A stretch of DNA of 64,000 nucleotides from NCBI GenBank assembly GCA_002412965.1, contig DHWB01000011.1, positions 248,001 to 312,000 of the forward strand, given 5' to 3'. The stretch is from Desulfomicrobium sp. UBA5193. Its GTDB lineage: Bacteria > Desulfobacterota > Desulfovibrionia > Desulfovibrionales > Desulfomicrobiaceae. The translations under genes were made by a program, and so were the position numbers. This document shows, piece by piece, positions 26,443 to 32,933 of this stretch (positions within the stretch are counted from its first letter, which is position 1; each line of letters begins with the position of its first letter). The notes beneath the pieces are model-generated. The model saw only the letters and a program-made list of their open reading frames with translations, was not told where the DNA came from and searched no databases.

Positions 26443-28277
26443 TATGGGGTCAGTTCCGATTCCAGGGCTTCCATGAGCTGGCCGCTGGTGAAGAGGTCTC
26501 TGAGCACCAGGGGGCTGCCTGGATTGTCCTTGGGGAAGATGGCCAGGATGGGAATGGATTTGGAGCCCAGGCTTTCCAGCAGAGCCATGAGTTCGGGATC
26601 GTGCCGGGTCAGGTCCACGCGCAGCAGGACGGCATCATACTCTTGAGCGAATTTGGCGCTTTTTGCGGGAGTGAGCACGGTTTTTTCGAGAAACTTGCAG
26701 TTTGGGCACCAATCGGCGGTGAAATCAAGAATGAGGTGTTGCTGTCCACGCATGGCCTCGAACTGGACCATGGTGAAGTCCTGCCAGGGATCGGCGTGGT
26801 CGGCGGGGTTGAAGAGGAGGGCCGAGGCCAGGATCACCATGGCAATCCCGGCAGCGCGAATGCTCCAGCGACGCATCCGGGTCTGGTTCAGGTTGGTCCA
26901 TTGTCCCCACATCCAGGCCGCCAAAGCGATGACCCAGAGCAGGACGAGCACGCTCACGTATTCGGAGGTTGGGAGCAGGCCGAAGAGGTACACGCAGGTC
27001 GCAGCCAGGAGAAATCCGAGAATGCGTTCCAGATGCATGGTCCAGGGGCCGGGCTTGGGCAGGTAGCGATAAAGGCCCGGAAAGAGGGCCATGGCAAGAT
27101 AGGGCGAGGCCATGCCCAGGCCGATGCAGCTTAAGACCAGGGCGATGATGTCCGGAGGTTGGATCAGCGCCCAGGCCAGCACCCCTCCAAGAAAGGGACC
27201 GCTGCACGGCGTGGCCAGGATCGTGGCCAGGATGCCGGTGGTGAAGGACTCGAGCCGTGGATGATGCGTCCGGCCCTTGACCTTACCCTTGAGGTCGATG
27301 AGCGGAAGGTCATAGACGCCAAAGAGGCTTAAGGAGAGCGCAAAGACTATGGCCGTCAGGGTGATGATGGCCATCGGCTGCTGGAAGATCTGGCCCCAGG
27401 CCATGCCTGTGACGGCAATGATTCCGGCCAGGATCAGGAAATAGAGCATCATGCCGAGAGCGAAAAAAAGATTGTGACTGCGAAAGGCCTGGCGTTGATG
27501 CTGGGGCACACTGCCCGCAGCAGGGATGAATGATCGCAGCTTCAGGGTAATGACAGGCAGCACGCAGGGCATGAAATTGAGAATGAGCCCGGCAAGAAAG
27601 GCCAGCAGGGCGGCTTTGGACAGGGTCTGGACTTCAAGGTTAGGAGCGAAATAGCGCGGCTTCAGGGAATTTGACGGCGCAATGTCTGGCGCATTGGAAC
27701 TTGTGACAGCGGTGTCATCGGGTCGCACTTCCACACCGGGCGAGGATTGCCCGAAGCGGGGCCACCAAATCTGGTCCTCGGCGCGAGGCAGGGCGGACGT
27801 TTCGGGCACGTGCAGTTCCAGATCCACCTTGACGGGTTGGCAGGTGGTCGAGGAGCAGAGCAGGGCTCTCAGTTGAGCTTTGATGTTGGCGGGCGCTCCG
27901 ACCAGCGGGAGAAAAAAAGGCGTGGGACCGTCATAAAGATCAACCGTGAGGGTCGAATCGAGAGGGTCCGGGCCAGGGACAGGCGGGGAGTACATGGCTG
28001 TCAGCGCGGCGCCGTTGCTCGTTGCGGTGACGACAGTGGGAAACCCGGAGGGTCCCTGAATATTGCCATAGGCGTGCCAACCGGGCGCCGGGGTCAGGGT
28101 CAGCACGGCCAGCACGGGGGCCTCTGCGCTGTCCGTGCGGAAGGCCTGAAGCGAAATCTGGTACGGATCATCAGCCCAGGCTCCGGCGGGAAAGGCCAAG
28201 GTCAGGAGCACAAGGCAAATCAGAAAAAACCTGGACTGAAGTATCATTGTCTCTTGGGGTTGGGGTGTACGCGGCAT
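26442..28277 (-). CDS. dsbD: Thiol:disulfide interchange protein DsbD
   Basis: DsbD passes electrons from cytoplasmic thioredoxin across the inner membrane to periplasmic thiol proteins, including cytochrome c maturation factors. The 611-residue protein has a signal peptide, an N-terminal DsbD-alpha domain with a Cys pair (LLCSSTTCQ, about 138-145), eight transmembrane helices (about 216-476) with FMPCVLPV and TPCSGPFLG, and a C-terminal thioredoxin domain with WCPNC (about 521-525). I chose the ATG at 28277 (GAAGG upstream); an in-frame ATG at 28247 would give a shorter signal peptide. Confidence 0.93.
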   Translation of the reverse strand: MPRTPQPQETMILQSRFFLICLVLLTLAFPAGAWADDPYQISLQAFRTDSAEAPVLAVLTLTPAPGWHAYGNIQGPSGFPTVVTATSNGAALTAMYSPPVPGPDPLDSTLTVDLYDGPTPFFLPLVGAPANIKAQLRALLCSSTTCQPVKVDLELHVPETSALPRAEDQIWWPRFGQSSPGVEVRPDDTAVTSSNAPDIAPSNSLKPRYFAPNLEVQTLSKAALLAFLAGLILNFMPCVLPVITLKLRSFIPAAGSVPQHQRQAFRSHNLFFALGMMLYFLILAGIIAVTGMAWGQIFQQPMAIITLTAIVFALSLSLFGVYDLPLIDLKGKVKGRTHHPRLESFTTGILATILATPCSGPFLGGVLAWALIQPPDIIALVLSCIGLGMASPYLAMALFPGLYRYLPKPGPWTMHLERILGFLLAATCVYLFGLLPTSEYVSVLVLLWVIALAAWMWGQWTNLNQTRMRRWSIRAAGIAMVILASALLFNPADHADPWQDFTMVQFEAMRGQQHLILDFTADWCPNCKFLEKTVLTPAKSAKFAQEYDAVLLRVDLTRHDPELMALLESLGSKSIPILAIFPKDNPGSPLVLRDLFTSGQLMEALESELTP

Positions 28278-28620
28278 CACGCCTTCGAGTTAATTCTTTT
28301 AAGTGGTTCGCGCACGCGAAGCAAGGATGAGGAGAGCCTTTTCCTGATGTTTGCGGCGATGACTCCGGTGAGCATGACCACTATTTTGTATCTCATGCGT
28401 CCGTTTAAAGTGCATGCTGCTACGGAAATGTAGATTCTCGATGAACGCGGATTTTTTAACGCGTTATGCTTTTCAATAGATTTTTTTATTATCTATCTAA
28501 AATAAATGATAAAATAATTTCAAGGCGAAACCTGTGAACGGGGCACTCAATTTGGCACGGTTCCGGAAAAGGGAACGTATTCGGTCTTTGGACCGTTCAC
28601 GTTCATATCGAGGAGCGCCA
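28278..28620. other. Intergenic region between divergent dsbD and small gene
   Basis: No convincing gene was found in these 340 bases. A 14-base palindrome TTCGCG-CA-CGCGAA (28307-28320) lies just upstream of dsbD and could be an operator. Bases 28440-28525 are very AT-rich and likely hold the promoter of the small plus-strand gene. A 28-codon frame at 28346-28432 has no ribosome binding site and is not called. Confidence 0.45.
28573..28604 (+). promoter_or_regulatory. Two-tier hairpin in the leader of the small gene
   Basis: GAACGT, a 3-base interior loop, CGGTC, the loop TTTG, GACCG, a 3-base interior loop, and ACGTTC form a symmetrical stem. It ends 16 bases before the ATG at 28621, just ahead of the ribosome binding site. 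It could regulate translation as RNA or be a DNA operator. Confidence 0.5.
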
Positions 28621-28935
28621 ATGTCCGTACTTTTTCGTCCGCTGGGTCTGGTCAAGGAAATGCTGACCGCTATGGGTCTTGAGTCCACCTATGTTTATGA
28701 GGATTTGATCTTTGTCAGCCATAACGCTTTTTTGCTGCAATTCGGAGAAAAAGGCGAGGAGCTGGGGCTATATCTGAATCTCGAATGTCCGCCCAAGGAT
28801 GCCGTGGAAGTGACTGCCAAGGCCTTGGCGGCAGCCGCCAGCGTGGGCCTTCGCGCTGTGCTCAAAGGAAAATACGAGCTCAGCCCTAACGAGGATGAAA
28901 CATTCTCCGTGAAATTCCAGGAAGAGAAAGAATAG
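28621..28935 (+). CDS. Small protein of unknown function
   Basis: I do not recognise a family for this 104-residue soluble protein. It has no signal peptide or membrane helix, is acidic at the C-terminus, and looks alpha/beta (VYEDLIFVSHNAFLLQFG, then a strand-rich LGLYLNLECPP, a helix, and a final strand). The pattern loosely recalls YbjN/T3SS chaperone-like folds, which is only a resemblance. GAGGAG five bases before the ATG at 28621 fixes the start. It is followed by a palindromic repeat and two strong hairpins. Confidence 0.65.
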   Translation: MSVLFRPLGLVKEMLTAMGLESTYVYEDLIFVSHNAFLLQFGEKGEELGLYLNLECPPKDAVEVTAKALAAAASVGLRAVLKGKYELSPNEDETFSVKFQEEKE

Positions 28936-28968
28936 GTTCTACGTCCCATACGGCCTAGCGGACCTATT
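28931..28968. repeat. Degenerate palindromic repeat, relative of 21057-21092
   Basis: AATAGGT and ACCTATT (7-base perfect arms) surround a less perfect inner part, with the same central GTCCCATACG as the repeat after lolA. It starts within the stop codon of the preceding gene. Two copies in this window with a shared core suggest a dispersed intergenic family. Confidence 0.6.
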
Positions 28969-28990
28969 CTTGGATCCTGCGCAAGAAAAA

Positions 28991-29062
28991 GCCGGGAGCC
29001 CCCTTGTGAGGAACTCCCGGCGCGCAAGGAGAGAAAGTTTCGGGCCGGGAAACCCCGGCCCG
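28991..29062 (+). terminator. Tandem hairpins between convergent genes
   Basis: The first hairpin has GCCGGGAG (28991-28998) pairing with CTCCCGGC (29014-29021). The second has CGGGCCGGG (29041-29049) pairing with CCCGGCCCG (29054-29062), followed by TTTGTTATTT. The second is a good plus-strand terminator; both separate the small plus-strand gene from the convergent lactate oxidation genes. Confidence 0.75.
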
Positions 29063-29066
29063 TTTG

Positions 29067-31205
29067 TTATTTCAGGTGGTCGGCCAGCACCTCGGCGATA
29101 TGCCGCACGGTGAAGCCGGACTTGTTCACTTCAGCGCCGCCGCGCAGCTGCATGATGCAACCCGGGCACTCGGTGACCAGAACTTCGGCGCCGGTGCGGG
29201 CCGCGTCGGTCAGCTTGTTCTTGAGGATCTGCTCGGAGATGCCGGGGAACTTGGCCGAGTAGGTGCCGCCGAATCCGCAGCAGACCTGTTCCTGGGCAGC
29301 CTGGGCGTATTCATAGCCGCCCAGAGCCAGAAGCTCTCTGGGCTGTTCGACCACGCCCAGACCACGGCAGAGGTGGCAGGGGGCGTGCAGCGTGGCGCGT
29401 TCCTGGGTCTGCTTGAACTTGTCGGCGGTCACGCCCAGCACATCGGTCATGAAGGCCGAGAAGGGGATGACCTTGGCGGCAAAGGCCTTGGCCTCCGCGT
29501 TGTCCTCACCCAGCAGGAAGGGGTAGTTGTGTTTCAGGTGCGAGGCGCAGGAAGCGCAGAGGGTGATGATATAATCATAGTTGCCGCTCATGGCCGCGAT
29601 GTTCTGCTGGGCCACGTCGATGCCGGCCTTCTTCTCGCCCATCATCTGCAGCGGCAAGCCGCAACAGGACTGATCCATGGGGAAGTCCACCGCCACGTTG
29701 TGCGCAGCCAGAACTTTCACCGCCGCTTCCAGCTGTTCCGGATAGACGAAGTCCTGCACGCAGCCCGAGAACAGGGCGATGCGGTACTTGGGTGCGGAAA
29801 CCGTGGGTTTCAGCGCCGCGAAACGATCCCTGAAGGGCTTGGCGGCAATGGCCGGCAGCGCCTTGAACCCATGATCCTTGGAGAAGATATGGGGCAGGTG
29901 GCGGATGTACTGCGTGCCTCCGGTCAGCGGACGCTGGGCCATTTTGGCCGTGCGCAGGAAGGCGTGGAAGAGCTTGCGGTTTTTGAGCAGCTTGCCCAGC
30001 AGCATCGAGGGCAGCGGATGGCCGTCTTCGTCCAGGATGCGCGTGTGGATTTCCTTGATCAAGAGCGGCAGGTCGATGCCCGCCGCGCAGATGTTCTTGC
30101 ATGCCTGGCAGTTGATGCAGTTCTGGACCAGGTTCTTGGCCTTGTCCTTGCCGTGGAAGAAATAGGTCAGGATGAGGCCGATGGCGCCGATGTAGATGTG
30201 GCCCATCTGGTGGCCGCCGACCATGCGGTAGACCGGGCAGACGTTGGCGCAGGCGCCGCAGCGCACGCAACGCAGGACCTGGGCGAAAAGGGGATCCTTG
30301 GCCATCTCGCTGCGGCCGTTGTCCAGGAAGATGATGTGCATCTCCTTCTTGCCGCCGGGCGCGGTCTGACACTCGTTGGCGCCGCTGATCCAGGTCACGT
30401 AGGAGGTGATGGCCTGCCCCGTGGCGTTCTTGGGGATCACGCGCAGCATCTTCAGTGCGTCTTCCAGGGTGCCGCAGAGCTTGTCGATGCCGGTCAGGGC
30501 GACGTGCACGCGGGGCAGGGTCGTGGTCAGGCGGGCGTTGCCTTCATTGGTCAGGATGCCGATGGAGCCGGTCTCGGCGATGGCAAAGTTGATGCCGCTG
30601 ATGCCCATGTCCGCTTCGGCGAAGTGCTGGCGAAGTTCACGACGGGCCACCTTGACCAGGCGCTGGATGTCCGAGGACTGGTCCTGCTGGGTCACTTGGG
30701 AGAAGAGTTCGGCGACCTGATAGCGCGACAGGTGGATGGCCGGCATGACCATGTGGCTCGGGCCTTCGTGGCGCAGCTGGATGATCCACTCGCCGAGGTC
30801 CGTCTCGATCACCTGCAGATTGTCCTTTTCCAGGCGGTGGTTGAGGAGGGTCTCCTCCGCGGTCATGGACTTGGACTTGACGATCTTTTTACACTTGTTG
30901 TCCTTGGCGATGCGGGCCACGATTTCGTTGGCTTCATCGCCGTCCTTGGCCAGATGCACGTGGATGCCGTTGGCTTCGGCCTTGGCCTTGAACTCGGCGT
31001 AGAGCTCGTCCAGGCGGGAGATGCCGGCGTCCTTGACCTTGGCCACCTCTTCGATCAGCGCCTCCACGTCATATTCACGGAAAGCGTTGGCCCGGCCTAC
31101 GGGGTAGGCTGTGGCAAATTTGTCCATGGCCCCGCGCAGGAAGGTGTTTTCCAGAGCTTCGCGCAGTTCGTCGTTGTATTCGGAAAGATTTTTGGCCGTC
31201 TGCAT
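29067..31205 (-). CDS. lutB: Fused LutB/LutA-type lactate oxidation iron-sulfur protein
   Basis: The 712-residue protein joins a LutB-like part with a LutA-like part, as in the lactate oxidation loci of Desulfovibrio. The N-terminal LUD domain (about 60-290) is followed by two 4Fe-4S motifs (CVRCGACANVCP and CINCQACKNIC, about 315-375) and two CCG domains (ending SCCGLPLQM and VCCGFGGTY), which bind further iron-sulfur clusters. With LutC it would oxidise L-lactate to pyruvate in the cytoplasm, passing electrons to the quinone pool. Its ATG overlaps the lutC stop, and GGAGG lies seven bases upstream. Confidence 0.87.
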   Translation of the reverse strand: MQTAKNLSEYNDELREALENTFLRGAMDKFATAYPVGRANAFREYDVEALIEEVAKVKDAGISRLDELYAEFKAKAEANGIHVHLAKDGDEANEIVARIAKDNKCKKIVKSKSMTAEETLLNHRLEKDNLQVIETDLGEWIIQLRHEGPSHMVMPAIHLSRYQVAELFSQVTQQDQSSDIQRLVKVARRELRQHFAEADMGISGINFAIAETGSIGILTNEGNARLTTTLPRVHVALTGIDKLCGTLEDALKMLRVIPKNATGQAITSYVTWISGANECQTAPGGKKEMHIIFLDNGRSEMAKDPLFAQVLRCVRCGACANVCPVYRMVGGHQMGHIYIGAIGLILTYFFHGKDKAKNLVQNCINCQACKNICAAGIDLPLLIKEIHTRILDEDGHPLPSMLLGKLLKNRKLFHAFLRTAKMAQRPLTGGTQYIRHLPHIFSKDHGFKALPAIAAKPFRDRFAALKPTVSAPKYRIALFSGCVQDFVYPEQLEAAVKVLAAHNVAVDFPMDQSCCGLPLQMMGEKKAGIDVAQQNIAAMSGNYDYIITLCASCASHLKHNYPFLLGEDNAEAKAFAAKVIPFSAFMTDVLGVTADKFKQTQERATLHAPCHLCRGLGVVEQPRELLALGGYEYAQAAQEQVCCGFGGTYSAKFPGISEQILKNKLTDAARTGAEVLVTECPGCIMQLRGGAEVNKSGFTVRHIAEVLADHLK

Positions 31206-31837
31206 TATTTGTCCTCCAGAATCAGGATGTGCAGTTCCAGGGGCCCATGCACGCCCAGAGCAAGAACGCGTTCGATGTCGGCGGTGCGGCTCGCGCCGGT
31301 GACAAAAGCCAGGTAGTTGGGTTTCTGGCGCATGTAGTTTTTGAGCTCGTCCGCAAGCTCTTCACCCGTGGCGCGGATGCGTGACTTGGGGATCACCGCG
31401 ACGTGGATCTCGCTGACCATGGTGGCGATGCGTAACTCCTCGCTGGAGGAGTTGAGGACCAGCGTTCCGGTTTCGGCGATGCCCCAGTCGGCAACGGTGA
31501 ATCCGATGTCGATGCCGGCCAGGTGCCCGCGCATCCCGTCCTTGATGACGGAGATCTGGCGGCTTCCGGCCTGTTTGAGCAGTTCGGCCATGTCGGCATC
31601 CTGCAGCGCGGGAGCGGCGATGATCTTGCCCCATTCTTTAAGTTCGCACAGATCCTTGCCCTTGTCAGACAGGGACTCCTCGCAGCCGCTCATGAGCAGC
31701 TGGCAGGCTTCCTTTTGGGCGCACAGATCAACAGTATAGGCGATGGCCTGGGCCATGGAGTCCACTTCCGAGACAATGGCCGAGACGAGTTCCGCTTTTT
31801 TCCGAAATTTTTCCAAAACCTCTGGGGTTGGTCCCAT
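31205..31837 (-). CDS. lutC: LutC/LUD-domain lactate utilisation protein
   Basis: The 210-residue protein is a single LUD domain (LutC/LldG family). Typical blocks are GIDIGFTVADWGIAETGTLVLNSSSEELRIATMVSEIHVAVI in the second half, starting near residue 108, and the late FVTGASRTADIERVLALGVHGP. LutC is an essential partner of LutA and LutB in lactate oxidation, although its own chemistry is not settled. CAGGAGG four bases before the ATG gives a strong start, and a candidate sigma-54 promoter lies about 40 bases upstream. It is the first gene of the pair. Confidence 0.88.
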   Translation of the reverse strand: MGPTPEVLEKFRKKAELVSAIVSEVDSMAQAIAYTVDLCAQKEACQLLMSGCEESLSDKGKDLCELKEWGKIIAAPALQDADMAELLKQAGSRQISVIKDGMRGHLAGIDIGFTVADWGIAETGTLVLNSSSEELRIATMVSEIHVAVIPKSRIRATGEELADELKNYMRQKPNYLAFVTGASRTADIERVLALGVHGPLELHILILEDK

Positions 31838-31873
31838 ACGTCCTCCTGGATGAATTCATTTTGGTGTTCTTTA

Positions 31874-31889
31874 GGCAGGATGCGTGCCA
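31874..31889 (-). promoter_or_regulatory. Candidate sigma-54 (-24/-12) promoter of the lut genes
   Basis: Read on the minus strand this is TGGCACGCATCCTGCC. It matches the sigma-54 consensus TGGCACG-N4-TTGC with one change (CTGC), and the GG and GC are separated by the obligatory ten bases. The predicted start at about 31863 gives a leader of roughly 25 bases before lutC. Sigma-54 control of lactate oxidation genes is known in Desulfovibrio vulgaris. Confidence 0.6.
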
Positions 31890-32350
31890 GCCACGACGGC
31901 GAATGCGAAGTTAATTATTTCAGAATGTTGAGATAAGGTGGAGCCGCCATGCGAATTGTTCAATTCCAAACTTGGGGGATTTCACCCAGCATCGTTGGGG
32001 GGATTGGCGCAGATGGGGGAAGCCTCGTCAGCTTTCTCCGCAAGCGTTTGAGCATCTCGGTCGCGGCAATGCTTCCGGCTTCGGGTATCAAGATTCGAGG
32101 AGGTTGGTTCCTCTGCGTGCATGGTGCATTCTCCTTGGAGAGTATTGAGGAATAATTTGTATTGTTAAGCACGATTTGGGGAAATGTCCCGAACAAAATT
32201 CACTGCGGGGATACTTTGGGGAAGGATGCTTGAAATTTCGCCAAGCGGCTGATTTTTAGGCCATTTGGAGCAATGGGGGGGCGATATCTCGATGCCGCCC
32301 CCTGGAATGATTACTGATCAAATAGAATGGGTTTTGGAAATGCCATGCGT
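31890..32350. other. Intergenic region upstream of lut genes
   Basis: This 460-base stretch has no strongly supported gene. One minor candidate frame is listed separately. A 7-base stem GGGGGCG/CGCCCCC (32277-32302) near the right edge lies just past the cupin gene on its downstream side and may end that transcript. If the lut promoter is sigma-54 dependent, enhancer sites for an activator would be expected here, but I could not assign any. Confidence 0.4.
31982..32122 (-). CDS. Possible 46-residue small protein
   Basis: An ATG at 32122 with AAGGAG eight bases upstream opens a 46-codon frame beginning MHAEEPTSSNLD, rich in charged residues, with two Cys and no hydrophobic segment. Only the good ribosome binding site supports it. 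It could equally be chance in GC-rich DNA. Confidence 0.22.
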   Translation of the reverse strand: MHAEEPTSSNLDTRSRKHCRDRDAQTLAEKADEASPICANPPNDAG

Positions 32351-32803
32351 TTATTGCTGTCCGACAACAGTTATCGGCGCGCCGGGAGTACCCGCGTAAA
32401 AGACGATGATCTCCGCCGGGCCGTCTCCGTCATTTACGCCATGATGCATGGTGTTCACCACCTCGACGATGGGATCTCCTGCCTTGAGGTGCAGCGTTTG
32501 CCCGTCTGTGGTCAGGACCGTGAGCTGTCCGCCGACAAGCACGCCGGCGTTTATCACCGGGTGGCTATGCGTGTGGAGCTTCGCGCCTGCGGGGATGCTG
32601 ATGCGCATGATGGTGATCTCGGGCTGGCCTTGCGGGTAGGCGGGCAATGATTCCCCGTTCCAGCTTTTGGTGGACTTGACGAGCTCCTTGGCGCTTATGG
32701 CCGGCGTCTTGTCATCCTGGCCGCTGCGATGCATGGCGCAGCCGGTCTGTAGGAGAAGAACGAAGAAGAGGCCTGCAAGGATTCGAAGAGTCTGTTTCGT
32801 CAT
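32351..32803 (-). CDS. Cupin-domain lipoprotein
   Basis: The 150-residue protein has a lipoprotein signal (LFFVLLLQTGC, Cys at about 22) and a cupin barrel. The first cupin motif is visible as GAKLHTHSHPVINAGVLVGG, with the His-rich metal site. The second is shortened, around AGDPIVEVVNTMHHGVND. It probably sits in the periplasm anchored to a membrane and binds a metal; any enzyme activity is unknown. It lies between two lactate-related genes but has its own spacing of more than 130 bases on each side. Confidence 0.82.
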   Translation of the reverse strand: MTKQTLRILAGLFFVLLLQTGCAMHRSGQDDKTPAISAKELVKSTKSWNGESLPAYPQGQPEITIMRISIPAGAKLHTHSHPVINAGVLVGGQLTVLTTDGQTLHLKAGDPIVEVVNTMHHGVNDGDGPAEIIVFYAGTPGAPITVVGQQ

Positions 32804-32892
32804 GGAGCGATCCTTCTTTTTGAGGTTGGAGTGAGTGTACGCAATTATCAGCGGATGGGGCTCACTGCAAAAAAGTCGCGCGACACCAAAAA

Positions 32893-32918
32893 GTCATTCC
32901 CGCGAAGGCGGGAATCCA
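32893..32918. repeat. ATTCCCGC-type short palindromic repeat
   Basis: ATTCCCGC (32896-32903), GAAG, GCGGGAAT (32908-32915) within GTCATTCCCGCGAAGGCGGG. Sequences of this exact type are dispersed through many proteobacterial genomes as small palindromic repeats. It lies between the cupin gene and the end of the dehydrogenase gene. Confidence 0.65.
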
Positions 32919-32933
32919 ATGCGATGACGAAGA

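Noticed and set aside
28346..28432. 28-codon frame upstream of the small gene
   Set aside because: No ribosome binding site and no similarity I recognise.
29064..31316. 750-codon open frame on the plus strand opposite the lut genes
   Set aside because: It is antisense to two strongly recognised proteins, has no recognisable motifs and is rich in His, Gly and Ala, as expected from the complement of GC-rich codons.
31949..32155. 68-codon plus-strand frame with GGAG before the ATG
   Set aside because: Overlaps another equally weak frame on the minus strand, shows no motif, and has no downstream partner. Evidence does not favour it.
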